Below, piece by piece: positions 12,164 through 24,047 of a DNA stretch of 64,000 nt. The stretch is from Erodium maritimum. Its lineage: Eukaryota > Streptophyta > Magnoliopsida > Geraniales > Geraniaceae. The notes beneath the pieces were generated by a model, which worked only from the letters and a program-made list of their open reading frames with translations, was not told the origin of the DNA and made no database searches. Numbering within the stretch: the first letter of the stretch is position 1; every line of letters starts with the position of its first letter. The translations under genes and the position numbers were made by a program. The DNA is taken from the NCBI GenBank assembly GCA_963921825.1, contig OY997593.1, positions 58,512,039 to 58,576,038 of the forward strand, in the 5' to 3' direction.

Positions 12164-13822
12164 ATGGCCAGCGGAGATTTGATTGAGCTTAAATTCAGGC
12201 TTGCTGATGGAAACGACATCGGACCTAGCAAGTACAGTCCAGCCATAACCGTGGCTTCTCTCAAAGAAAAGATACTAGCTCAATGGCCTAAAGGTGATTT
12301 CTCGATTTTATGAATTCAGATTTGTTTTTACCGTACCAAGGCATAGTGATGGAGTTTCGATTCTTGTTTGTGTTCAATCTATGATAAGCATCTTTTCCTG
12401 TTCAATTCTGAATTCTGATGATATTGAAGATGGTCAAGACAATTTTCAACTTATATGCAAGTTGACATCCTTATCTGTTCTTATTTTAGTAATTTCTCAA
12501 TGCAAGTTGACCCTATGCTAAATGACCTCATTCCAAACATTTCCCATGGCAACAATGGAAGCAAGGGAGATATGCATGTTAACTACTACTTGCCAAATCT
12601 TTAAATGGGATGATACCGTTGCTAGTGATGAAACCTAAAGCTTAAACATTTTTAAGCTTGAATTTCCATGGAAATGGCTCACAGTTGGGTACTTCAGTAG
12701 GTTTGTTATATTCTTCAGTTTGCTCTGTTTCAGTGTAGAACCCAAAGCGTTTCTCTTCTCTTTTTTTGGTGATACTATAATCCATGCTTCCTTTGCTTGT
12801 GGATGATTATTTAACAAATTCTGAATTATATTGATTTTTCTGTATCGTCGAATTTTTCATATTTTGTACTCTGTATTTTGTAGGCAAAGAAAATGGTCCT
12901 AAGACAATAAATGATGTGAAACTTATTAATGCTGGAAGGATTCTTGATAACAATAGGACACTCGCCGAGTCCAGAGTCCTGGTTGGTGATCTACCGGGAG
13001 GTGTCATCACTATGCATGTTGTTGTTCGTCCTCCTCCGTTGGACAAAAAAATCGGTAATAATTTAAGCTTGCAATCATAAGTTTCTTAAAAAGCACGCCT
13101 CACATAGTTGCCATCTTTTTTGCCTTCTTTCTTCATGAGGACCACCATCATCTTCACATTCCCAAGTGTCATTATTATCAAAGTAACCTTGGAAAAATCC
13201 ACTGTCTAGATCATTGTATTGCACCAAATAATTTGAACTGTGTCTGTGGAAGGTCTGCATGTACAACTCATTGAATGTGCATTTATATTTACTAGGATCT
13301 TGCCAAAGGTCATATCATATCTCTTGTCCCTCTGAACAAACATCTCCATGTGCTTATTTAGTTTGCTCCTTGTCCTGTCATTTTCAACCAGCATTCCATC
13401 ATCCGAATTCTCAACAATTCATGCCACTTCTCACATGTACAAGATCTTGAGGGCATGTCATAGAACAGAAGTGGGAGGTTTACTTCGTTTTCAATCTTGT
13501 CATTGCCAACTTGTGATTTCATCATAACAAAACCTTGTTAGTATGTCTTATCGATTAATGTACAATATCCAATGGTTTAACGATTTTAGTCCCTTTTCCA
13601 GTGCTATATTTCTGTTAGCAAAATGCTTCTCAATGGAGCTAAAGATTCTGGTTGGTGGAAAATTAGGCAACTTGACCAAAATAAAAAGCATCCACATCAT
13701 AAGCAGTGCTTTATGGAAAACATGTAACCTTATCCCCCACTAACTATGACTCAATTTATTTTGTAGAGAAACAGCTGAGTGATTCATCAAAAACGCCACG
13801 GTGTGCATGCTCAATATTGTAG
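12164..13822 (+). CDS. MUB: membrane-anchored ubiquitin-fold protein (MUB)
   Basis: Exons 12164-12293, 12884-13054 and 13767-13822 give 118 residues, normal for the family. The ubiquitin-like fold is visible: IELKFRLADGNDIGP, ITVASLKEKILAQWP, GKENGPKTINDVKLINAGRI and VITMHVVVRPP. The third exon supplies KTPRCACSIL, where the last four residues form a CaaX prenylation box (Cys115). The leucine end suggests geranylgeranylation, and Cys113 could be S-acylated. MUBs sit on the plasma membrane and are known to recruit group VI ubiquitin-conjugating enzymes such as UBC8. Unlike ubiquitin there is no C-terminal Gly-Gly. The tiny last exon is essential for membrane anchoring and is easily missed. The gene converges on the minus-strand coiled-coil gene ending at 14702. 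Confidence 0.94.
13086..13450 (-). pseudogene. antisense coding-like tract in MUB intron 2
   Basis: On the minus strand two adjacent frames read like one protein broken by a frameshift near 13250: one with RTRSKLNKHMEMFVQRDKRY, the next with FQGYFDNNDTWECEDDGGPH then EERRQKRWQLCEAC. Composition looks like protein rather than intron, but I do not recognise the family. Upstream the frame is closed by a stop. It may be a relic of an inserted cDNA or transposon gene. Confidence is low. Confidence 0.3.
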
Positions 13823-14701
13823 CTTGGCAAAGCTTCTTCAAGTGATAGAATTGTTTCTTCTTCTCCCATAGATTGGCTGTCTGGATGCTTTTGGGGCATT
13901 CCATAGTTTGGGGCATCCTGGCCTTGATTGGCAGTAGAGTTCAAGTTTGTGGGTCTATTTTGAGGACTTGTGGTCATATTGGACACTACCTTGTGGGTCT
14001 TTCATGTCATTGAAGGAACTGGAACTGTTGGATCAGAAGATTATTCAGAACTTTCGATCAGTTAGTATCATAGTCGATTCAGGAGAAACGGGTTAAGTAT
14101 AGGGAAGAAGGAACAGAAAAAGGAAATATCAAAAAAATAAATAGATGTACAAGTAATGACTCATTTGGTTTTATTTGTGAAATTTGGGTTTTGTTGTATT
14201 TTGTATGACATTGATTTCCTTAACAATACCGGGATCGTTGCATAAAACATGTATTGCTTTTGCTTTAATCATCTGCGTCTCCTCATCTTTTAGACAGTAT
14301 TGTTTATAGCTGCTAGTTCATCCGGATGCAACTCAAAAATCAAGTTAAAGAAATTGATCACTAAGTAGGATTTGGACACCTGAAAATGAGACTTGGGAAG
14401 CATACAATTATGCCCTTTGCAAATATGTAAATAGAAATTATTGTCAACCAAAGAATTTGATTACTATACAACAGATCTAAATGCAGCATCAAGATGCTCC
14501 CAATCCCCCCCAGATCCTAAACATGTGTTCCACTCATGGCCGGCAACAAGTGGAACACGCGTTTACTTACACAATTCAGCTGTCATGTAGCTTTCAATAG
14601 CTTGTATTTGATTTCTGCACTCAATAGTCCAGGACATTGTCAACAATTGTATTTATATCTGAGGAAGGGCTGCTTTCTAAGACTTGAGGATGATGTAGCT
14701 A
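13823..14701. other. 3' ends between convergent genes
   Basis: Holds the MUB 3' UTR (probably to about 14200) and the 3' UTR of the minus-strand coiled-coil gene just right of it. No other gene is seen. A minus-strand open frame (13756-13986) overlaps MUB exon 3; it begins on a non-ATG codon and matches nothing I know. Confidence 0.5.
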
Positions 14702-17700
14702 TCAAGAATGGTCACTGAGGGAGGCCGATGAGGACCGATTTAGATGTAGGACCTTTTTGGATGCCCGGACATTCTTGAGAGTCATCATAAGTTTCTGCCG
14801 CTCTCCTTCAACCTCTGCAAACTGAAGGCTTAGCTGTGAATAACGGTCATGCATCTCTTTCAGTTCGGTCTCCACAGCTGCATACCTTCCTTTTATGTCC
14901 AGTGTTTCCTTTATCAGGTCATTGATGTCCCTAAAGCTTTTGAATACTGCTTCCTCGTCACTGTGCTGTTTCAAGAAAGAACTGGACCACAAAGGGGCAG
15001 TCGCATGAAATTTCAGACACTACTTCTTGTTCCTATCCTATCTATTCAGTCAATCTAGATTTTAACTATTGTGATGGATAAAGTACCTCTGAAAATGAAG
15101 AGATGATTTCTTTTTAGCCTGCAATGCTTCAGCGAGCTCAAGTTCTAAAGCAAGTACTCTCTCTAATGGATTGCCACTTGCTGAAAAGTCATTAAATAAG
15201 GGGAACTTGCCTCCCAGTTCTTCATTTACCTAAGAAAGAAGCATAAATCAGATACAGACACCAGGAAATGATAAGTTGGTAAGGGAGGCAAATTAGTTCA
15301 CCTTTTGTAGTTGAGTTAATTCTTGTTCTAAGCCTGGGAATTTGGGGGTACAATGATTATCATCTTGCAAAAGGTGTGAATTCTCGCTTTTCATCCTTTC
15401 TAACTGCAAGCAGAAAACTTATGTTTAGATAGGATTTCAAACAACCCAGGCCACGCACATAAAGATAAGAAAATTGATATTTATATCTCCCATGTAAGTA
15501 ATGCTTAGACTGCTACTCACCCACATTCACATTGCAGGGTATACATACCTCTTTATTCAAATGGTCCATGGTACACTTCAATGTTTCGACTCTGAAATGA
15601 TCATTGATCAGAGCTAACTGCTCCGTGCCACTTTCTGGATTAATGAATGCAAGACTAGAAACTCCATTTACATCACTAGACACAATAGCATCCTGATAAA
15701 GGATTATACGTAAAGTTTGTTAGAGCCAACCCCTCAATCAGTTCGATGAAACATAGAAAACAGGCTGGAAAGAACAAAGCAAACTTGTGTCGCGTGCTAA
15801 ATAGATACCCAAAAATTCCTGCCCTGCTTCAAAGGACAGGAGCTGGACTTGACAAAGTATCCAAATCTTCTTACTAAAAGTTAATCAGCTGTCATAGAAC
15901 CTGATATTATTTTATCATACACATGAATTAAAATGCTACTGAAAAAAAAAAGATTCACGAGAGATGATGCATAGACACCCATCTATAGTACTTCAACACA
16001 CATTGCTTTTGTTTAGCTAGTCCTCATACTTATCAAAGTTCCGGTTTCAAGCAAGGTCACTAAAAAATAAGTCAAGACTCCTGGAAGTTTTTGCCAAAGA
16101 TTTATGAGAGATTTGATGTATCCCAGTTACAGACTTCAGCTATGGAATCCCTAGCACGCTACTGGTTGATGAATGATTATTTAAATTAAAGAATAAAATC
16201 TACTGCAGTTAGAAATATTATGATGCTTTTCCATTTAAATATATATGAGCTAAGATAAATTTATTTTCGGAATTCATGACCTCAACTTCCGTTGCTTCTG
16301 AGCTCGGAGACAAAACACTAGATCTTAGTTGATTGATTAAAATAGGGATAATTGTCCAAAACTACCCTAAAGTTTCGTCCACAAACGAGTTGATGCACAA
16401 AGTTTCGAGCACGCTGTGTGGCTACCCTGAAGTTTTGTCCACGACTTTTTTAGTTTTGACGTACTAGGGATGTTCAGAATGATGGTTTGGGGCCTTTGGG
16501 CAGTGCTTCCCGGATTGAATAGAAGCGTGGACAAAACTTCAATGCACCCACAAAAGCGTGGGCAAAACTTCAATGCACCCACAAAAGCGTGGACAAAACT
16601 TCAGGGTAGCCACACAGCGTGGACAAAACTTTATGCATCAACTCGTTTGTGGACGAAACTTTAGGGTAGTTTTGGACAATTATCCCATTAAAATACCAAA
16701 CACTAAGAAGATATTGATGGGGAAAAAGATATCGATTTGGAAAAGCAAATTTAATATGAAAGTTGATAATCACCTGTGGCTGCTGCAAGTTCACAAGTGG
16801 GCTTGAACTTCCTCCATTAACGGGAATCAAGTGTGAATTTTCTGCTTCACGAGCATCATTCAGAAGAGGATCATTCCCAAGAGCATCACTTTTTTCATTC
16901 TGAATATTTACGGGACATGAGGAACTCTTGAGAAGTTCTTTTGTCAGGGTGAGCTCATCTACAATTTTAAACTTCTCCTCATTGCATTCTTGCAAAGAAA
17001 CTTCAAGCTTTTGTTTTTCTTCCTTACAGCACTCAAGACTTATTAATGAGCATTCTAATTCAGCTTTCATTAGGTCATTAGCCTTCACCTTCTCACGCTT
17101 GTCAGACAGCACGGATTGCAACTCCGACTCCAATTCCAATATCTGCATACCCAGTTCTTCATTTTTCTTCAAGTGTGAAGCTTCAGACTTCTTCCTACTC
17201 TCAATTTCACCAATGGCATCTTGTAATTTCCACAGCATTTCATCACTGTGCTTTTTGGAGATCATAAGCTGCTGTTTCAATTCTTGCAGCCTAGTTTCAT
17301 ACTGTTCTTTGATAAAAGCAATTCTCAAGGACTCTTGCATTGCACCTGCTGGTCCATCAGGTTCTTTTTTTTCACGAGCCTGGAGACACTCAGCATCAGC
17401 CTTATCTTTAAGCTCCCTGAGATGAACTGATAAATTTTTAAATTCTTCTGTCTTGAAAGTCTGTTCAGATAGCCTGCGTGTAAGGTCATTAATCTGGTCA
17501 TGCAGCATCTTAAATTCATCATTATATTGTTCTGCCAAGTTCATCTGAGAGTCATTTTCATCCAACTTGGCATTGAGTACCAGAACTTTAATTTCCAGTT
17601 CTTCATTGGATAGGATCAACTCATCAATCTCCTCTTCTGAGCATACTAGGATGCGCTTGAGTTCTTCAACCTCCAGTGCATACATATTTTTATCCTCTGC

Positions 17701-20700
17701 AATCCTAACCTCCAAATTTGTAGCCCTATTCTTGTATTCCTCAAGCTCTGTTGATAGGAGACTGCTAGAATCAAGAAGCACTCTATTGTGGGAAATGGAG
17801 GCTTTTAACTCAGAACGTATAGAATCAAGACTTCTTGTCAATCTTGCATTTTCTTCAATATATTGTGCTTCACCAGCTAGACAACCATTAAGAAGGGTCT
17901 CTAACTCGAGATGCTTCTCATGAAGCTCTGTCAGGTGGCTATTTGAGGAATGAAGTTGCCGAACAAGTTCCTCCATCTGTGCCTCATATTGACTTCTGGT
18001 GAAAGCAAGTGTAACATCTGCAGCTACTGAATATTCATACATTCCAGACAACTGAATGTCTAAATCATTAGCAGAAACACACTCTCTGTTAACACTCTGA
18101 AGAGATTCCTCATATTGTAATAAAAGATGGCAGGCTCGAGATTTCTCTAATTCCAGTTCTGTCACCTGCTGCTTGAGAAAGGCTAGTTCAGTTTTCTGCT
18201 GGTCAAGATGCAGAGACAAGCAATCCTTCTCATTTAGTTGAGAAGTAAGACCTTCCACTGAACTCTCTAGTTTCTTCCTCAAACTTCTCTCAGCACACAA
18301 CTCATCATGCTGAGACTGAAAGCTTCCCTTCAGATCAGTAATCTCCAATACAAGATTAGCATATTCCACAGTTTTGTTCTGTATAGCTGTCTCCAAAGCT
18401 CTGTTTTTCTCAGAACATTCTGCTATGTTTAACTCACTCCTTTCGAGTTCCTCACTTAAAGTCTGCAATGCCGAGATTTCTTGGGCAAGATCTCCATTTC
18501 TGGAAGCAAGTTGTTGCAGCTCAACTTCCAAACCATCAAAACCAGAGAACAATTCTTTGTGCTGCCGCAGGTACTTTTCTTCAGTTTCGGTGCTTTGATT
18601 GACTTTTTCAACAGCAGCCTCAAGTTTTAACTGGAGGTTTTGCACAAGGGAGCCAGACATATCTAGTTTACCCACCACATCCTGTATGTCATTTTCAAAC
18701 TTCTCTTTAATGGCCAAAACATCCGACTCTGTGGAACTCAAGGACTCTCGAGCCAAATCTCTCTCTCTAATGAGGAGTTTTCTCTCCTCTACAAATTGAA
18801 GGATCTTTTCGCATGTCGTATGCTGGACATCTTCCAATTGCAATATCATAGTTTCTAAGTCTTTGGACTTCAAATCCTGGACAGGTTTACTCCAGAAAGA
18901 CTGTTCACTAAGATCTTTGCTATATGATGCCAAAAGGTCCCACAACTTTTCTTGCAGAAAGGTGACCACATTCTGCAAATTCTTCTTCACAGAAGCTAGC
19001 TCCTCACATTCAGATTTCACAGATTTCCAGTCTTCCTGCAAATTAGAAATTTCATTACGAAGATCGCCATTATCAAGGGTTCCTTTTTTCAATAAATCTG
19101 CCAAGTCCATTTTTTCTGCAAGGCATGCCTTGTATCTTTTCTCGCAACTTCCATTTTCTGCCATTAGGGATTCCCCATCAGTAACTTTTTGAGTGAGAAG
19201 TTGATTTTCACTGGTTAGATCTTGTAAGTTTGCTTCCAATTTTTGGGTCCTTAAAACTAGTTCATCAGATTCAGATCTGACAGATTTCAACTCCTCCTGC
19301 AAAGTAGAAACTTCATTTCGAAGATTTCCATTTTCAAGGGTTTCCTCACCCAATAATTTCGCCAGATTCGTTTTCTCTACTGTGCATGCCTCATATTTGC
19401 TCTCATAACCTCTGTATTCTTTCACTTGAGCTTCCCATTCAGTAACTTTTTGAGTAAGAAGTTGATTTTCACAAATAGAATCTTGTAAATTTGCTTCCAG
19501 AGTTTGGTTGCACAAAGCTAGCTCATCAAGTTCTGATCTGACAGATTTCATCACTTCCTGCAAAGAAGAAACTTCATTCTGTAGAGCTCCATTTTCCAGA
19601 GTTCCCTTCTTCAACAAATTTGCCAACTCTTCTTTCTCCACAGTGCAAGCCTCATATCTACTCTGGTAACTTCTGTATTCTGTCATTAGGGCTTCCCATT
19701 CAGTTAGTTTTTGAGTGAGGAGTCGATTTTCAGAGGTAACATCATGTAAACTTGCTTCCAAGTTTTGCTTCTGCAAAGCCATCTCATTGCATGTGGTGAT
19801 GGAAGTGACCTTGTACTGATTTAGAGAGTGAATATCATCATTTGCAATCTGCAGTCTCTGTGACAATGATTCATTGTACTTATTTGAAAGCTCCAGCTGC
19901 TGGGTAGCTTCATTAAATTTCTCTTGCAAAAGTCTAATGTTAGCACTAGCTTCAAGCAAAGATACCTGTAGAGTCTTTGAAAACACATCCAGAGACACAT
20001 TTGCCAAGTGCATTTCACAAACTTCTTCCTCAACCTTTTGATACAGCCCTTCCTGCAAGTGGAGAGATTTTTTCAGGTCCTCTAAAAGCATATCTCCACC
20101 GATGTGTTGCCTCCTTATCCCTTCATGTCGATTCTGAAGTTCCAAGAGTTTCGAAGCACCAAAATCCTTCAAATGCACTGTCTGGTTCAGCACACTTTCT
20201 GAGTACACTTGAGAAGCTAGTTCTGAAGGATCTGCCAAAGATTGCCTAATGAGATTCTCATTGGTCTCAAACATAGACAAAACCTGGAAAGAGAGCACTT
20301 CCAGGTCCTTCTGTAAGTGATCAACAGCAATAGAGTAATTCAAGCGTGCCCTCTTCAAAGCTGCTTCAGCAGTAATAGCCCTTTTCTCAAACTCCTTGTT
20401 AAGGTAGTCCAGTTCACACTTGTCTTCAGCAAACTTTAACATTTGCTCATTCATATCATGGCGCATAGCCTCCATCTCACCCTTGGTGGATGAAAGCGTG
20501 TACAAGCAAGTAGAATGCTCTTTCCTCAGATTCTGCAACTCTCCCAGCATTTGCCTTTGATTCTCCTCAAGCTCATGAATGAGGGCCTCATAGTAGCACT
20601 CCATCTGGTTCATTTTCCTCACAAGGCTTTCTCGTTCAGCTTTTGACTCATCCAACTCCCGTATAAGTTCAAAGATTTTCCCTTTCATTGAATTGGTAGC

Positions 20701-23700
20701 ATCTACAGGATCAGATTCATTAGGCACTATTCCTGGTACACTGAGACAGTGAAGGACTCCTTCTGGCGGACATAAATCTGCATCAAACCCGTTGGCAGAT
20801 ACAAGCTGGGGGTGGTGTGTTTTCTCAGATGATACTTGTTTAAGATCTTGAAGAGCACCAAGCAAAAAACCCAAGTCCGATTGAAGGAACATCATGTCCC
20901 CTTCATGGGGCCCACCAAATGAAGCTTTGTTTTGAAGCTCTTTTATTTTATCCTCCATAACTAAAATCCCTCTTAGCCATTTAAGCGGTAAATCTTGAAA
21001 TAAGCTACCATGTAAATCTTCTCTGCTGGAAAATGGAGGGGTTTTAGAACTTCTGTGTTGCAGAAGATCATCCTTAAGCTTTAAACACTCTGATTTCAAT
21101 GAAGAAACTTCCTTTGCCAGATCTTCTCCTGAGATAATCTCATTGGAAAGTTGCTGAGAAAAAAATCTTGTTTCAGCACCTATCTCATCAGCCTGATTCC
21201 GCAGGGAGGCTACTTCCTGCTTCAGTTCAAGAATAGATGACTCTGCTGCTTCCAGGCTTCCTCTGAGTCTTCCGTTCTCTTCATATACACTTGCCAAGTC
21301 ATTATCCACAGAATATTCAGAACCACATCCATGAACCCAATCATTAGTGCCTTGTCCTGAAAACCGGCGATCAGACGGGTCCACTTTTTCTTGTTGAGGA
21401 CTTTGAGCAAGGGAAAGTGCACCTAAATCACCAGAGGTTGTGCTCTTCAGACTTTCAATTTCATTTGTGCTTGACGTATCATGCTTCTCAGCATATAAAC
21501 TTTCTGATGTGTTGGAAGAACCATCATATCCAAGAGCTGATTCTGAATACTCATCATTCATCCCTGCCCGTTGCAGTGAAGGCAGCGGTTTAGTTTCTGA
21601 TTTGAATCTAACTCGAGCCTGGACCTTTGATCAGAGAAGAAGAACAAAGATAAATAAGAAACCAATTTTAATTATAATGAAAAGTCAAAAGCACATAATT
21701 TAGAAAACATTTTACCCTCTGAAACTACCAAGGTCTATGCTAATTCTACGGATACATCACTATAGCAAGTGTAAGGAGATATTCTTATATTAAGAAACGA
21801 GTGTGCCTTGCCAGCATGCTTTGTTAGCAGGCGATATGGTTCACATAATGTGTCAAAAAGTTAAAATTTAACAGCAGGGATCAGGAGGAAACTAGATAGA
21901 CGGCCCTTCACATAACAATGAGAGGCCTACTTCATTAACAGGTATAGAGTGTCAACCTACACCACAATTGAAGCATTTTCATCGCATTTCTGATTTTCTT
22001 CCAACAAACTAACATTATAAGAGAGACGTTCAATTACTACGTTTATACATCACAAAACTAGCCTCAGCTGTGTCAAAACAGGGTAGTGAGGATTCGCTAG
22101 TTTAGCCAGCAACAATATACAAGCAAGTAAGCACAACAGATAGTTACTGTAAAGAAATCAAAAGGTAACTGAAGTTAATACTTAATACCATAGATCAATG
22201 AAACTTTAAAATAAATATGTGCAAGGATAAAAAAAAATCATGTTCAGTCAACTTCAAACAAACAAAAAAAGCATATTCAATTGAGTGGGGATAAGACCAG
22301 TTCAGCAAAAACAATGCTCTTTTTATAGGCAATGTAGTACCAAGATTTGAACTTAAGGCCTTACTTCAAGGAGCCCAACACGTGCTGGTGTACAAATACT
22401 GTATGGACAGAAATTGTTGGTAATTAAATATGGCATGGCTAGTAAATACTAAATCTTACCATTTGATCGTTGACAGTGCCTTCAGAAGATGACCCTTTGC
22501 CACCGGAACGTTCATCATGATTGGCATGGCTAGAAGTTGTTGGCAACCCCCCTTCCCTGAGTTCCCTCTGTTGCTCAAACTCTCTGGAATTATTTATCGC
22601 CAACAAAATATGAAAATCTAATGAGGTTGAATTCGAAGAAAGCACAAATTTTACATGTTTTGCTGTGGTACCTGAACCCAGTCTTGGAAGTCAGCAGCTG
22701 CACTGTAACCTGACATTCAATTACATAACCCGCAAAATTAGTCAAGAATTACATAAATAAATATTGGTTTAATTGTCAAAAAGTGCACTAAAGTTTTGTC
22801 CAAGCTTTTAGGGTGCACTAAAGTTTTGTCCACCGACTTCCGTTAGAAAAACGTAACAAGTTAGTTGTCAAAAACTACCCTAAAGTACTGCCCACACAAC
22901 TTTAGAATACATTATGTATTGCCCACAAATCTATTGAATCTGCGAACTGCCCAGACCATTCATTCTGAACATCCCTATTACGTTTTTCTAACGGAAGTCG
23001 GTGGACAAAACTTTAGTGCACCCTAAAAGTGTGGACAAAACTTTAGGTGTGTTTTCGTTTCTGGACAAAACTCAGTGCACTTTTTGACAACTAACCCATA
23101 AATCTTTATAATACAGCCAGTGGATAACCAAATTCAACTTTCCCAAGATTAATGTTTTACAGAAATCCTTACATGTAATGTTGTCCCAGAGTCACATCCT
23201 AGGAGAACTAATGCAATGGATGATGGTTTCATAGCATCAGCATAATCAGCAAGGTTTATATTAGCCTCCCCGAGAATGCTAGACCGTGAAGAACCCTGTT
23301 AGAAAATAAATTCAGCAAGTATGCTCAATCTCATATAAGAGTATATAATGGTTAGATTAGGGGACTGGAATCAAATTAGACGGGATAACTTAATTCCAAA
23401 TATTGAGCATAGCTTGCAGTACTCCAAGGATTGAAACTGAAATGACATGAAACAATTTAAGAGGAATATTACCATGGCCACAACAACTTTATAGAGCTTT
23501 TCATCATACTGTTTGATTTTAGTGTCTAGCATAAGTCTTGTAGTCTCATAGATGGGATCTGACCATTTGCAAGTCCCATTTCTCACATTTGCTTTGTTTG
23601 TCTTTGCTGTTGCTTTTCCAGAATCAACAGGTATGAGAGATATAAACAGCTTATCCCATCCAGATTGTGGAACCTGAAAATTACAAGGAGAAATGAAACA

Positions 23701-24047
23701 TTAACCACATTATTAATGTTATGTAACAACTCTGACTGGGAGTGCCATTTTTATAAATTTTCATTGACCATTCTTTCTTTCTTTGTCATAACATGAAATC
23801 ATTTCTTAAGCACTAGGAATCAAAAGTGGGGCTAAAAAGTTTTGAAACAACTACTCTTTATGTTATCAGAAATGCAAAGGAAGTAATGGGAGAAAAGGAA
23901 AGAAAAAAAAACTGTCTTCCCAACAACTTCTGAATTATATGTTCTGTTCTTTTCATTGAGGAAACTTACATGAGTAGCATGGAACTGCAGTCGGAAAACC
24001 ACTTTTACTTTTGTTTTCTCAAGCCTCCACTTTGTAACCCTCGACAT
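14702..24047 (-). CDS. NT-C2 domain, giant coiled-coil protein (myosin heavy chain-related family)
   Basis: Ten coding exons, from the 5' end: 24047-23970, 23673-23473, 23295-23173, 22709-22672, 22583-22460, 21624-16774, 15692-15549, 15403-15302, 15229-15087 and 14981-14702. All have GT-AG borders and consistent phase, giving 2027 residues. The N-terminus (MSRVTKWRLEKTKVKVVFRL, then SGWDKLFISLIPVD, NGTCKWSDPIYETTRL, GEANINLADYADA) is an NT-C2 (EEIG1/EHBP1-type) domain, about residues 1-150, expected to bind membranes. A Ser-rich linker follows, then about 1700 residues of Leu/Glu/Lys heptads predicted as coiled coil, mostly in one 4851-base exon. Arabidopsis relatives are annotated as myosin heavy chain-related, but there is no motor domain. 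Three 87-residue tandem repeats sit at about 18.9-19.8 kb. A role as membrane tether or scaffold is inference. Confidence 0.9.
16336..16695. mobile_element. Mutator-like inverted-repeat element, copy A (in intron)
   Basis: The element is 16345-16686, with a perfect 9-base direct repeat attaaaata on both sides (16336-16344 and 16687-16695). Both ends begin GGGATAATTGTCCAAAACTA and match for more than 50 bases as inverted repeats. The arms carry the phrase gtggacaaaact several times, reversing orientation near tactagggatgttcag. There is no coding capacity. A 9-base duplication is the hallmark of the Mutator superfamily, so this is a MULE-type MITE. It lies in intron 6 of the coiled-coil gene. 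Confidence 0.88.
18930..19725 (-). repeat. three tandem 261-bp coding repeats
   Basis: In the large exon the protein repeats an 87-residue block three times. Blocks start LLTQKLTEWEALM, LLTQKVTEWEAQV and LLTQKVTDGESLM, and share YEACTVEK, TLENG, NEVSSLQE, KSVRSE and LEANLQD at matching positions. The third block is the most diverged. The 87-residue period is not a multiple of 7, though heptads can absorb this with a stutter. An internal duplication of the gene explains it. Confidence 0.88.
22757..23106. mobile_element. Mutator-like inverted-repeat element, copy B (in intron)
   Basis: The element is 22766-23097, flanked by ataaatatt and ataaatctt (8 of 9 identical). Inverted termini share TTGTCAAAAAGTGCACT and gtccaccgacttccgttag. 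The centre contains agggatgttcagaatga on the minus strand, as in copy A, showing common descent. It lies in intron 3 of the same coiled-coil gene as copy A. It has no ORF. Confidence 0.85.

Noticed and set aside
13756-13986. Minus-strand open frame over MUB exon 3
   Set aside because: It begins on a non-ATG codon, overlaps coding exon 3 in antisense and matches no known family.
16928-17425. Plus-strand frames opposite the large exon (also 17567, 18374, 18863)
   Set aside because: They are antisense shadows of the coiled-coil exon; Ser/Phe-rich translations mirror Glu/Lys/Leu codons.
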